NCBI GenBank assembly: GCA_013396915.1
Contig: VWZL01006771.1
Coordinates: 124,001 to 188,000 of the forward strand
Direction of reading: 5' to 3'
From: Stercorarius parasiticus
Taxonomy: Eukaryota > Chordata > Aves > Charadriiformes > Stercorariidae
DNA length: 64,000 bases
Shown here: piece by piece, positions 40,001-62,098 of the stretch
How positions within the stretch are numbered: position 1 is the first letter of the stretch
Layout of the letters: every line of letters begins with the position of its first letter
Position numbers and translations under genes: made by a program
Notes under the pieces: model-generated
Told to the model about the DNA's origin: nothing
Seen by the model: the letters and a program-made list of their open reading frames with translations, nothing else
Database searches by the model: none

Positions 40001-42660
40001 CTACCCTGCCGGCTCGTCTCAGTGTGGGGGTCACAAGTGCCTGAGTCCCAGGTGAGGAACCCATGCCACAGCTCCCTCTACAATGGCATCGGTGCCACCC
40101 AGCTGCCCACCCACTCAGTCCCTGGTGGTGCAGGGGCTATACGGAGACATCCCCTTGCCCCAGTGAGCAGCAGCATCATACCCGTCACTAAACGCAGTTG
40201 TTTTATTCCTGTTTTTGGGAAAAGCAAAGCCCCCTTGCACCTCCAGGATCTTACCCAGGGAGGTGGCAATGCCTCAGTGGTCCCTGGGTCCTTCTTGCTG
40301 TCAGCTTCTGCTGCAAACCACTGCAGCATCGGCCAGGGCCCACCAGCAAAGTCCCACAAAGCTTCACCATTTCTTCTGCACCTGGTATTTTTCCACACAT
40401 GCTGGAAGGCCCCAGGGGACATGATGAAACACAACAGCCCTATGTGCTTCTGGGTACCGGCTGCATCCCTCCCACGGCAGCACCACCAGCTCTGTGCCAC
40501 GCTGCTCAGCGCTGACAAAAGCAAGACACCGGAGCTGATTCAAAAAGAAAACTTTTCAGAAGGGCTTGTGCCATGTCCCATGCTCAGCACAGAGGATGCC
40601 TGCCCTCGTGCTTGGGAACTAAGCCTCTCCCAGAGGTGGAAAACAGCCCTGCGTGTCACAGTGTTGGTTGCACGGACCAGAGCACTTGCTTTCCATGAAC
40701 AAGCCCTTTCGCATCCACACACCACAAAATAAAAGCCTGAGCAACTCCCTGGTGTCTCCATGAGTAAGTTGGGGAGCAGCAGGCGGGAGAGCTGTAGGCT
40801 GTTCTTGTTCTGTGTCTGATGCCCGGAACCGGTCCTGGCGTCAGGGCTGAGTCACCGAGACCAAGCACCGGTGCACAGACCTGGCTGTGTCATGCCCACG
40901 CCCAGTCCCTTCTGACTTCTTCTGTCCTTTCCATGAGTTGCCCAAAATCTGGGCTTTGGAGGATGGGAGGTTCCTCAGATCCCAAAAGTCCCGAGCAATA
41001 CGTCAGCATTGGGTGGGTGTCAGGGCAAACCTCCATCCACACCTCCTGGCCTTGGAGAGCAGGTGGTCTCGGTCTCTTGCTTTCTCTCCTAGAAACACAG
41101 CACTTCTTCCCTTTGACAGCACACAGAGTAAGGGAAATCTCTTTCCAGTTCTCCATGTACTCCATGGTGCTCCCTCAGCCCTCCACGGCTTTTTATCCCC
41201 ACAGCGCTGCGTGTCCCCCTCCAGAACACGTGAAGCAATGCGATGAGCACCTCTCCCATGAGCATGTATCTATTCTCCTTTCCTTCCCCCAGGGGGAAAT
41301 TGAGTGGGAATAGTTTTAATTAACTACACTGTACGTGCATGGTGTTTATACCAACGCAGGCAAGGCTGAACAAGCGTGCCTCACTCTTGGAAACAGAGGT
41401 GCTGAGGTTTGTGGCCTCTCTGAAGTCCTGAGCTCGTCCCACAGTGGAGGACCAGCCCTAGAGAAATCTCTGGCTTTGGACTACACCGGGCTTACCCCGG
41501 CGTGGACACAGAGGGGGGTGAATATGTCAACACCCAGAGCTCTGTCACTCTGTAGAGCTCTGGAAAGTCTATACGCTTCCCACACCAGGACCACTGGATG
41601 AGTCAAGGATGTCCCAAATGTAACCTAGTACCCCAGGGGGAGCCTCCGCAGAAAGCAGAGGGCTGAAGTGACATTTTGGGCAGGATTCAGCTCAAAGTTA
41701 GGACACCTACATTCAGAAACATAATTGCAGATATCTATGTGAACTCTTGGTGTCTCAGCTCCCTTGTTAGTCCATGGAGATCTTGTCCGCCTAGACTGCT
41801 TCAGCCAGCCATCAGGTACCTAATTCAGGGGAACAAAACTGCCCTCTGGGCCCCACTGACTGCATGAAGAGACACAATCAGACTTAATCTTGAGCTGACT
41901 ACTGCCTTGTGGGTCCTCCTTGTGACTTACATGCACAGTATAAAGTTTAACATCATGTAAAAAGCCAGCTGTCCTCTTTTCCAAAGGTATTTAGAATGGA
42001 CTTAAAAATCCCATAGGAAACATGCTTATTTTTCATGTATGCAGTTGCCCAATACTGGCAGTTGTGAGAGATTTAAAAATTAAATGCAATTTGTTAACCA
42101 GTGTATAAATAAGAGGGCTTTCAAATAGGCTGCCATGTACAGGTTCTGGATCGTCCTTGGGTTTCACCATGCACACACAGAGGAGATCCCTCAGAGTGAC
42201 ACACAGCAGTAGCTAATATCTGAATCCCTGTGTTTCTCATCATGTAGACCACATAGACCACAGAAAATTATCCTCAGAGATGTTTTTCTGCACATCTCTG
42301 ATGAAGGCAGAGAGACAACAAGCTACTTGCTCAAAATCAGAAGAAACCCCATCAAAGGGGTAAGGACCAAACCCGGTTCACTCAAAGCGCAGCATCGTTC
42401 TGGCAACTCGTTTGTACTGAGGGGTTTTTTTCTGCTTTCTCCTTCAGCTGGCATTCCTACGGCTATTTATAGTTTCGCTTCATAACCAGTGGTTAATATT
42501 TTCAAAGTAGTCTAGCATGCGGTCACCCACACAGAAGATGTGGCTGATTCTTCTGCGCTGCCTAAAAAGCGTTGCCCACGATATCCAGGATCTTTCTGCA
42601 AGGGGCTGTGGGGAGCTGCTGGCAGAGGGCAGGGAAGATGCCTTGGGAAGAAATTCTTGC
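34000..42660. other. Intergenic, middle part
   Basis: No gene supported. A T homopolymer of about 29 nt preceded by CT repeats lies at 36493-36530, and others at 38751-38764. A 236-codon open frame at 40022-40732 is discussed under findings. The block from about 34,100 to 36,100 has an even composition and unfamiliar sequence that I could not assign to a repeat family. Confidence 0.65.
36493..36530 (+). repeat. (CT)n followed by poly-T
   Basis: CT dinucleotides run into an uninterrupted T tract of roughly 29 nt. This is plain low-complexity DNA in the intergenic interval, possibly the tail of an unrecognised - strand retroposed sequence. Confidence 0.85.
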
Positions 42661-42667
42661 TGAGGCC

Positions 42668-42712
42668 ACAGAATCACAGAATCACACAGAATCGTTGGAA
42701 GGGACCTCTGCC
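42668..42712 (-). mobile_element. CR1 LINE 3'-end relic
   Basis: Plus-strand AGAATCACAGAATCACACAG followed by GTTGGAAGGGACCTCTG is the reverse complement of a CR1 3' end (AGGTCCCTTCCAAC followed by short ATTCTRTG-type repeats). Only the last 45 or so bases are recognisable, as expected for 5'-truncated CR1 insertions in birds. Inserted in - orientation. Confidence 0.75.
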
Positions 42713-45700
42713 ACCATGCTCTGCAGGGCTGTGTGCGAGCTTGCAAAGCCGCTACCTTCTCCTGAAGATGCCCCACTTTGGGATTTCATAGATTTTTTTT
42801 TTTTTTCTCCTACTGAGTTTAGCCCCTCTTTTCAAAGTGCAGCTGCGTGCTCCTGAATGCATGAGTTAAACCTTATTGCACTCCAGATCAAAGACTAGTA
42901 TTTCCTGCCTTCTCCCTCACTGTCGTGTAGTGACAAAGTTCCTGGTGACTTAAGTGGGAGGGAGGCTGCCTCCTGGGAGACAAAACTTAATTGAGTGTAA
43001 TACCACAGGGCACCTAAAGTAGGACAACACAGCCTGACCTCATTTTGCCCATGCATAACCCTACTGACATCAGTGGGAGCTGCACATATGCCGTCAGGAG
43101 GTGATATTTGCCCACTCTTGGCTGCTCTAGGAAATTCCTGCTTGCCTGATAAATTCTATTATTTAATCATGCAATATGAAAGCGAGGGATACACCAGGTA
43201 AAGCGGAGCAAACACGGCTCAGCTCCCTGCCTGTTTGAAGTTGTGGAAAGACTCCTTTTGACGCTGGTGGTTGTTGGATTGAGCCCACAGTACACAGTGA
43301 TTCATAATCATTTTCCTCAATGAAAGCAACCAGGTTGGTTTGTTGTTATTTGTGGGATCACATGATTCATTATTTGCAAATATTTGAATGGCAGTTGGAC
43401 TTTCTGATGCCTGTGAACCCCGTAGCTTCCACCGGCTTTAGCACAAAATGGTTATTCATGCAAATACTGTGCCAGAACAGACTTGTTTGATACTGTACAT
43501 TTATTATGCCCCTGTTTCTAGAAAAACTTTGCAGAGTAGAAAGGGCATCATTTGGCAAAGCCAACAAAGCTTACACCAAACCAGTGACTATTCCAAGAGA
43601 ATTCATGAGCAATCCCGAGACTAATATTTATTTACATTCATCACAGTCTAATAATTAAAACCAGTGCTTACTGCTGTAGAAAACAGGACGGGACTGACTT
43701 CCAGAGAAGAGGTTAGCTGGGCGAGTGAAGTTTCGGCTGCCTCTGCTCAGTGCAGGCTGCAGGAGCAGAAGCAGAGCTCAGCAGCCCTCTGAACGTCCCA
43801 GATTTGGAACCTGCGATTTCTTAAAACTAATCTGGTTTTAACTCTTGTGTGTCCTTCCCCCCAGAAGAAATACAAAGAGAATATAAAGGGAGATTCTTGG
43901 TAGATGGAGCGTGACAGTGCAATATTTAGGCAAAGAGTTAGCTTATTTAACAAAACCACTTACCCAGAGGGGTGGTGGCTCTCCATCCTTGGAGACACGT
44001 GGGACCTGACAGAAGATGGCCCCCAGTAACATGCTCTAAGATGGCCCTGTATGGGCTAGAGTTGGACTTGGGACCACAAGAAACCCCTTCCAGCCTAAAC
44101 TGTTTGAAAAAACATATCGTAATGCTCCAAACCGGCCAAAGCCTGCACTATACCCTGCTTGTAAAATAAACTTCCTCCACCCAGTGAAACCCTGTGGCAG
44201 GTCTGTGACATAGTGCCTGTGTGTGATGATACCAAAAGGATGTTGCTGTAATTGCATACAGATTTATCATCCGTTCCCTTGCAGCGAATGCCATCAAAAG
44301 ACTCCAGACTTGGAACGATACAGCATTCCCAAGTATATTTTTCCTGTGAGCACATCCCCTCTTCAAGGGAGACATCACGGTGTCCCGGAGAGCTGGTCCA
44401 GACAAGCATTGCCTCAGCGATGGGGCGAGGAAGGGGTCCCCGTGCCGTCCCCAGAGCCGAGCAAGCTGGGCAGACCCGCACAAAGCACACGGTGCTCCCA
44501 CAGCATCCCTGCTCCCCTGCCCGTGTCCCAGCCCTCCTGCCCTTGGGCAGCAGCCAGATGCGAGTTTGGTGGCCAAGAGACCCTCCGCGGTCACGCCACA
44601 GAGAGCATCCCTTGTCACCTCTCCTCCTCGGTAATACGAACGGACATTTGTTTACACCAAACTGAGCAAATCTAATATTTATTTCACATTTAGGTCACAG
44701 GACATCAAAACAAATATTTTTACCCCAAACAGATTTCCTGACCTTGTGGTTTCACTCCTGATTTGCAGCAGCACTTGTCCGAAGAGCCGGCTTGCTCTCA
44801 CTTAAAAATGGAAGGAAAAGAAGTTATACAGGGTCCTGCACTGGGCTTTAAGGTGACAGCACAACTCCCTGTGCACCCGGATCAGCTCTGGATGCCGGTC
44901 TTGATTTTACTGGCACCAGGACAGGATTACTAAACTCATATTTCCTGGATTTGCTCGCTTCTTTTCAGTCCTGAAAACCAAAATTATTTAAATGCATAAA
45001 CCTAAACACCCCAAATGCAAAGTATTAAAAATGATATTTAACAGTCTCAGCATAAACTGTGCCTGTGGGCCTCATCCTGCTCCCATCAAAACCTGAGACA
45101 ATTCCATCGTTTGTAAAGATGCACTTTTTAAAGATGATTTTTCCCTTCCAGCCTGCGTAGGCCAAGGATTGCGTTAACACTGCTCTACTGAAAGCTCTGA
45201 AATGTTCTGTACATGGAAAATTTACCTTTTTTTTTCTTTTTTTGGTATAGCTTGCACTAGTTTTAAAGCAGAAATTGCTGAAGAGAGAATTTCAAAAGCT
45301 TAGGAAATCTAGTGGTCCCTTATGGCTTGCAGTAATGAGTAAAATAAAATGTTCTTTCTGATTTCCTTCCCCCTGTAATTGAAATAGATGTTGTATTGGA
45401 GCTGCAAATCTGCTGCCCAATTAGCACCCACTGGGCTGATTTACACCGCCTGCTCAACCTCGGCGTGATGTGGAATGCTCAGGAGGGCCAATGTAAATAT
45501 ATTTATAGCCCAGTAGGGTACGCTGAGCTCTTAATATAGGGATAATAATATTATATATGTATACATCTATGTGCATATATATATGAAACCATATAGCTAA
45601 GCAAACTTTCGTATGTGAGGGCACAAAGAGCTGCTGGCTGTGGTACAGCGTGGCTACCTGGCTGTGAAAGACATGGTTTACTCCAGTGCTTTGCTTGGAT

Positions 45701-48575
45701 TTTAATTACACAGTGAACATGATCCTCTTTTCACTGGGGTATCCAAGCTTCCCTTTGGTTGGTTTACCTGGTGTCTGAGCACCGGGGCACTGCGTGAAAG
45801 ACCGGTCAGATAAACACGAGCTAGCCCCAGTCTCATTAGGGTCACTTCTCATGTTGGATTGGATGGGGGAGGCTGGGGAGGATACACAGCCACTGGTGGG
45901 CTGACCTTCAGGACATCTCTGCCCCCCAACAAAACCCTGCCAAATGAGTTGGCTTTGCGGAGCCACGCAGTATTTCGCAGGTAAATGCTAGACTGTCTAC
46001 ATGGCTCTAGGTGGGAGAAGAGGGAGGATGCCACCATCCCACGAGGCGGCACGGGCACAATTCCTGCTGTGTTTGAAGGTTCCCGTGCCACATCCCACAG
46101 GACCAAGCGCTGGGCTCCCCACAACCCATTTCAATGTCACCAGGGTAAAAACCACAGAGCTGAGAGTGTGCAAGAGGAATGCCGTCACATAACAGACATT
46201 TCAGGAAGTCTCTGTAATTTCTTTAATTATTCAGACAACAGAGCACAAGGATAATAGTTTCAAGTACATTCTTATACATTATTTTAACAGTAATAGATAT
46301 GTATTTAGTCATAAACTATTCTGTAGCCACCACTATGTGTACATTTTATACAAACTATTGCCATACTCGGACCCTGAAAATGGACGGTGACATTTCCTAG
46401 ACGTTTTGCACAATGTTATGACAGTACATCCTTCATACGAGAGCTGTAGCTATAGGTTGGATTGGTCCATCTAACGAAGCACTTCTAATGCATACCACGG
46501 AGGGGTGATCCGGACGTGAGGCACCGAAGGAAGAGATGGAATAAATATATGGTGAGAGGGAGGCATACAGTCACACAAAATATGTGTGACGGAGAACACG
46601 GCACAGCATTTCTTTGCTTGGCAAAACAGGTTGATCATATTATAAGACAGCATCTCAGCTTCTCTCACACTGCAAAGCTCTGAGCTCGTCTCGGCCTTTC
46701 AATGAAGATTAAACATGGCAATGTCTCATATGGTCCCTACTGGGGCACGTACCCTCCCCTGACACAAGCGTGGGCTCTGGTCTACTGGATCTTTTTCATC
46801 TTAGTTACCATTTAGACCAAAGCCCCCAAGCCAATAGCGTAAGGTCTATCACTGACATCCCTAAACACCTCCACCGCCTGACCTCTGGAGAAGGTAGGCT
46901 CTGACACAGTCATTTTTTGACCATAAAGGCCTTACAAAATGCCAGCCACTGTTCAGAGGCAGAAGTAAGAGAGCTCAGATACCCAGACAGCACCATACAA
47001 AGGCCAGACTCTTACAGCAGAGACTCATTTGTTCCACGATCACATTTTTACGTGCCCCAAACCAGCCCCCAATGCACCAGCAGACTCCAAAGACATGGAG
47101 GTGGCAGAGTCTGAGCCAGGGTGGGCAGCAGGTCCCCTGCACCCACCAGGCAATCCGCAGTCCCCCGCGATGCCCCACATCAGTGGGCATTAGGGTGGCT
47201 TGGTTCCTGTCCCAGTGGTTCACACGGGCGCTGCAGCATGCAGGTGGTCGTACCGAAGTCTCACCATGATCAAGCTTCAGAGCATGGAGGCGACCACGTG
47301 AAGCTGCCAAGGAGAGACCACATCCATCTGTTAGGGCTTGACACAGGGTGTTTTTGCCCAGGGCTCAGCCACCAGATCCTGGCACCGCTCTGGAAGATCC
47401 CAGGCTTTGAGAGTGGAAGAGCGTGGTCTACGCTCTCTGGAGGTGGCAGGCGGGGACATCCCCGCAGGCCAGCTGGAGCTGCCGTCCATCTCGGTGGAGG
47501 ATGTGGCTGTGTCTCTGGAGCAAGAGGTTGCCTGATGGATGAACGTCCTAGACCGGCGAGTAATGGAAACCGAAGAAAAGGTGAGAAGACATTCAAGGAA
47601 AGCTCCCTTCCGGCACGGTCCTGTCACAGACGCGCACACACACGCACACACAATGTTTTGCGAAATTTTTAAAGGGATCCTGGAAACCCTTCGGGGAGGA
47701 GCACGCAGCGCAGCAGAACCTCACTCATCGGCACCCGGGCAGGACAAGCCCCTTGGTGTGGCTGGGAGCTGGGACCGGGCAGGGGATGTGGCACTGGCCC
47801 CACCACTCATCTAAAACACATCTCCAAAACGTTCATCTATTGATGGCTCAGGATGGACTCTGACGCATTACAGCTAAGGAATGTCTCTTAGAATAAATGA
47901 ATAAAATTTTATGCCTTTTTTTTTTGTTTTGCGAAGGATGTTTTGTTCTTTTCTCCGTGGCCACAAGCCCCACATCTTTATTCCGGCAAGGTGGCCAGTG
48001 AAATCCAGTGGTGATCTCCTTCTTCCAGCATCAGCCACATGAATGACAGTTAATTCACCAAAGTCAGTGTCGCTCCCCGAGTTTTCCATCTTCCAGGCAC
48101 CCAAATTAAAGCCGATTAAAATCACGGTGCTGCCGCAAGGTGAAGGCGGCTGCCTGCCTTCAGATTAACATGCTTCAAAGGGCAAACTTGATTTAACGCC
48201 CTCAGAAATCAATTTTAAGAGATGTCTGTGATCTCTGGACCAGACTGGGAGGTGGACCTGGAGCCAGGGCTGGAGCTGGAAGAGGGAGCATCACCTGAGC
48301 ACAGACGGGGAGCCGGGGCTCCGGCGAAGGGAAACGGCGTCTCCCAGTCGCTCGTGCAAATAAGTGAGGTTCTACTGTTAGTACAAGAGATTCCAGGTTA
48401 CGCGCGGGTGTGATGGATTCATTTCCCTAATTAAAGTACCAAAATTAAAAGATATAAGCAACACATCTAAACAAAATAATGGGCGCTCTTTTAGGCATCA
48501 TGTTTCCTAAATCAATAAGCAAAAAGGAAAAAAAAAAAAAATGGGATGCACCAGGAACTCTTAGTTATTATATAC
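42713..48575. other. Intergenic, proximal to the SHH 3' end
   Basis: Apart from the CR1 fragment, no gene is supported. 45360-45600 and 46200-46500 contain AT-rich sequence with homeodomain-type cores (CAATTA, TTTATAG) and could be conserved non-coding DNA; this is only an impression. A short CA-rich run lies at 47635-47652. Open frames on both strands at 44.1-44.7 and 46.9-47.8 kb overlap each other and resemble chance. Confidence 0.6.
43955..44105 (+). mobile_element. CR1 LINE fragment, diverged
   Basis: The stretch with TTACCCAGAGGGGTGGTGG, then CCATCCTTGGAGACA, then GTTGGACTTGGGACC and CCCCTTCCAGCCTAAACTG, follows the order of the CR1 3' region with substitutions and deletions. It is clearly older than the copy at 50.8-51.3 kb, and lacks the terminal ATTCTATG repeats. 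Confidence 0.75.
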
Positions 48576-48598
48576 TAAGCAGACTGTGCATGGCACAT

Positions 48599-48604
48599 TT
48601 TATT
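48599..48604 (-). terminator. SHH: SHH polyadenylation signal candidate (distal)
   Basis: AATAAA on the - strand (TTTATT on +), immediately followed by a TGTG-containing stretch. Alternative - strand AATAAA hexamers lie at 48679-48684 and near 49537-49542 and could yield shorter 3' UTRs. Confidence 0.5.
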
Positions 48605-49389
48605 TCTATAAAACTATTAAAACTATTACAAAATATTCAAAAATACATTTTAGTAAATTTACAGCAGTTATTTCTCAATTTATTAATGCAAAACATCCTT
48701 TTCTCCCCTCTGTACAAACTACCGTCTCCATCGTCACAGAATTGCCGCCATGTGCGCTTTTTAAAAAATATTATTTTCTAATAAATTTTTTTTTGAAGTT
48801 AAAAATAACAAAGTTTCTTACGGTTTTTGAAAATAAAAAGTTTGTGTAACAGTCTTGACTTCCATGAATGTGGCCAAATGGTGTTTTTACAAAGCAAAAC
48901 ATGGAAAACAATACAGGAAATGACATTACATTTGAAACTATTTAAATTAAAATAATATATTCTCATATTTTACACTATTTCAAAAAACGAAATGTGATTC
49001 AGTTAAGTATTGATCTCTCAAAAAAATCTAATTTACAATTCTGTGTATAAAAATATAATTTACGGACCCCCATGAAGTTTGTCTTTTTTTTGTGTGTGTA
49101 TTTGCTTGCTTGATTGATTGATTTTTAGGCTTGCTGAAATGAAGGAGCAATGTAATGGAGAGATGGGAAAGTACAGAATTTTGGTTTCTGAAAGTCAGGA
49201 CACACGTGACATGTAGAAAAATAGACTCTGCGCAGTTTTGCTTGGCCTCACAAAATAATTTTTTCCCCTGTGAGTACAGTTCACATGATAATAAATTATC
49301 AAAGAAACTATTTAAGGCTCTTGAAGGTCCGGTTCATATCATTTAAAACATCTATTCAAAATACCAAAGAAATAAATATCCAGGAGAGG

Positions 49390-49445
49390 AGGAAAAAAAA
49401 TAATAAAACAACAAACAAAACAACAAAACAACAAAACAAAAGAAC
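49390..49445 (+). repeat. (CAAAA)n-like low-complexity tract
   Basis: Irregular repeats of AAACAAC / CAAAA, read in the SHH mRNA as TTTTG/TTGTTTTG. It lies within the putative SHH 3' UTR and is a possible U/G-rich binding stretch. Confidence 0.8.
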
Positions 49446-49607
49446 AAATAAAAATATATATATATTTATAAACTAAACAGAACAGAACTTCCCGGGGTCT
49501 TTGTTTCCCTTAAAGTCTACTTTGGACTGTCCTACTTTATTATTATTATTTTATTATTATTATTTTTAAGTCTTAATCCGTGCTCTCTTTTAAAAATATG
49601 TAATTTT

Positions 49608-49702
49608 TTTTTTCCTTTTTTTTTCTTTTAGGCTTTTCTTTTTTTTTTTTTTCCTTTTTTTTTTTCTCCTTTCTCTCTTTTTCTCTCTCTCTCTCTCTCT
49701 CT
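49608..49702 (-). repeat. Homopurine tract ((GA)n and A-rich) in the SHH 3' UTR
   Basis: On the + strand T and C only from 49633 to 49702 (70 nt uninterrupted), with a (CT)n run at 49680-49702. Further T-rich DNA extends left to about 49608, broken by AGG. In the SHH mRNA this is a homopurine stretch starting about 57 nt after the stop codon. Confidence 0.9.
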
Positions 49703-49758
49703 GTGTCTCTGTCTCTCCCTCGGTGGCTGGCGGGTGGCCGGGGCAGTGCGGGATGCTC

Positions 49759-59588
<9,830 letters not shown>

Positions 59589-59830
59589 TGAATCCAATTA
59601 CTTCAAAGCTCTCTGTGCCTATCCCTGGCTGTCTCTCTAGAGCTCTCTCTCCTCCTATGTCCTTGTCTGCTTTCTGAATCGTATACTATCCACCGATCCC
59701 TAGCAAGACAGGTGCTGGAATGGCTGGCTTTAGGTCGCTGATAACGGAACACATCGGAGTTTGGTCGGGAGACAGCAATCGAGAGACAAAAAAAGGGTCT
59801 GATTTTAATGGTAGCAAAGCAAGACGCTTG
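59589..59830 (-). other. SHH: SHH 5' leader (putative)
   Basis: About 240 nt between the predicted start site (about 30 nt below the TATA-like box) and the ATG at 59588. It contains one upstream ATG at 59752-59754 that opens a 22-codon uORF closing at 59686. The transcription start itself is inferred. Confidence 0.5.
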
Positions 59831-59852
59831 TGAGAGGAGTCTGCCTTTAGTT

Positions 59853-59891
59853 CTATATTATAGCTGCCAGGGCCGAGAGCTGATTGGCCAA
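59853..59891 (-). promoter_or_regulatory. SHH: SHH core promoter: TATA-like box and CCAAT box
   Basis: On the - strand TATAATATAG occupies 59862-59853 and CCAAT occupies 59887-59883, inside the palindrome TTGGCCAA (59884-59891). The spacing of about 20-25 nt between the boxes and their position 265-300 nt upstream of the start codon fit a conventional TATA promoter. No transcript evidence is available. Confidence 0.6.
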
Positions 59892-61150
59892 GGCGAGACA
59901 AGCTTGTCTTCTGATGTTTTAACCCTCAAAAAGGCAACAAATTCTTGAAAGATTTTTTTTTTTTTTCCTTTTACCTGAAGGGCTTGGATCTGAGAGGGGT
60001 GGAGATCGCGCTTTCTTGGGATAACATCAATTACACGCTGGTGGGGTTTTTTTTGTTTTGTTTTGTTTTGTTTTTTTTTTTCAAAAACTTTCTTGGCAGA
60101 ATGGTACATTTGTCAGCAAGAGGAACAGATGCCTGTGTGAAAGAGAAAAAAAAATAAAAAATAAGATTAGCAGGCTGCTTCAGTGCAAGTCAAGTTTCTA
60201 AGGGCAGTTACGGTTAAATAAAATGCCGAATTATCGGGGAGCCGTGCAAATAGAAACGTATTGGGGAAATATTAACGCCCAGGGTGTGAATAATGCCATT
60301 TAAGAGCGCACCCGCCTAAGTGGCTTTGTAACAGGTTTCTTCCCCCTGGAAAGGGAGATTGCTCTCCCTCCTAAAGACACCCATTTCTAAACACACTCGC
60401 CTTTTAGCTGATAAATGACTACTTTAAAGGCAGAAACAAGTAAGTCTGATGCGAGGCGGCAGCTATATGAAGTCAGCGTGTGTGACTTGTGTATCACACA
60501 ACTGCAATGTGGAGAGATCTAAGTGGCACTTTAAAAAAAAAAAAAAAACCACAAAAAAAGCCCCAAAAAACAAAACAGGACTGTCACCCACTTTAAAATA
60601 ATGCTATATCTTCAGAAGTGCATGAAAAGTCAACTGATTAAAAATAGATGGTCTCCTGAGCACGCTGGGGCTATATTCTTTGTTTCTTTGGTCGAAGTCG
60701 AAGAGGAGCGTTTTAGACTCTTACACCTCCTTGCGGGGTGTCATTAAGTTTTTAAGAAAAGCATAGTGTTGAAAGCATCCGCAAACACAATTAACAGAGA
60801 TCGATCCAAGCAAAGTGAATGGAAAGGGGATAAGTTTAATGTTAAATTAATTGTTATCTCATGCAGCGTGGCAAGTGATGTCTTTATCCCGATCTCCAAA
60901 AGCTACTAATCAGACAAAGGTGTTGAGAGACGAGCAAAATTGCAGAGATGGGGCTGATAGAGCAGGTTAGACAGAAAACCAGGGTCCCATATGAACAAAC
61001 ACTTCTCTGCCTGTAAAGAGCTCATTTACTTTTGATCCTAAGAAAATACAATTTGTCCTAGGATCTAGAAACTTTCAGGAGTTTTTTAGGAGTTCTTAAA
61101 AACACCAGGACGACATGCTGAAGTAATTCAAAGTCCACCCTCTCAGAAAA

Positions 61151-61182
<32 letters not shown>

Positions 61183-62096
61183 AAAGAAAAACCGCCCAAA
61201 AAATCAACTTTATTTAAGTTTTTCTTTTTTTAAAAAAAAAAAAAAGTTCTTTGGGGCAAGCAATTATATGGGAGTTTTCCGGTCTGTGACATCGAGCTGA
61301 GTCGTAATCAACTTAAACCATGTGAAAATGGACTTTAAAATTAGTTTTTAAGTAGTAAAGAAGTTGTACATCCGTAAACTGTAGCAAGCAGGACAGCACG
61401 GACTTTTCAAAGGACGAAGTGGTCTTTTTACGTAAACTTTAGAAAATAACCAAAAGAAGTGAGCCGAAGCTCTCACACCGACTCTAACTGCTGCTCTCCC
61501 CTCTTTTTTAGCTTATCTTTTTCTTCTGCTGCTTATGTTTCTTTGTAGAGTTTCAGTGAATCACTGATTTCTCTTTCCGAGTTGTAAATTTAGGAGTTTT
61601 GACTTGGGAACGGGTAAAAAGTTAGAAAGCCAGCAGCTTGGCTTCTAGGTTTTTATCAACCAACTCAGTTGCAGAAACAAGTTGTATAACAGCTAAATAC
61701 CTGCTTCATGCTATTAAAAAACAAACTTAAGTTTTATCTCCCCGTCTCGCGTGCATGTGAGAAGACAGATACAAGGAATATATAATTTATACAAAAGAGG
61801 GTATGTTCTTTTGATGTGGTTGCTTAAACAGCATGACTTGATATAACAGTTGATTAAACAGTGCCAAGGAATAAAAGCTATTCTTAATGGTGTGGGATAC
61901 TGCAAATCTTTTATCACCCCTCTTACCTTGTCCCCCTCCCCAGGGAAAGATGATCGATATCCCAGGCACTAGACGGGTGGACATCGCAATGAAGAAGTAT
62001 AGAGAATAAGGATAAACTCCCCTCATTATCAGATTGCCATATGTACAAAGCAGTCACCCAAAGATTAACAGGAAAGGAAACGCAAAGAAGGAATTA
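59892..62096. other. SHH upstream region, AT-rich
   Basis: No gene supported. It contains a poly-T at 59950-59966, TTTTG repeats at 60045-60080, and a long A-rich tract at 61147-61246. A FoxA-type AACAAACAC lies at 60994-61002. The block 60780-60980 (TTTAATGTTAAATTAATTG and neighbours) is free of repeats and could be regulatory. Confidence 0.65.
61147..61246 (+). repeat. Poly-A-rich tract
   Basis: Two near-pure A runs (about 61147-61191 and 61231-61246) with a few G interruptions, separated by mixed sequence with a T-rich stretch. Low-complexity DNA upstream of SHH. Confidence 0.9.
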
Positions 62097-62098
62097 NN

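Larger units (their letters stand above)
48576..49758 (-). other. SHH: SHH 3' UTR (putative, about 1.2 kb)
   Basis: Sense strand: a short GC-rich start, then a long GA/A-rich tract, then strongly AU-rich sequence with ATTTATTT, TGTTTTGTTG repeats and several AATAAA hexamers. The last well-placed one is at 48599-48604, followed by GTGCCATG. The boundary is inferred from signals only. Confidence 0.6.

Noticed and set aside
47631..47652. Possible CRISPR-like or regular repeat
   Set aside because: It is a short CA microsatellite; no direct repeats with spacers exist in the window, and CRISPR is not expected in a vertebrate genome.
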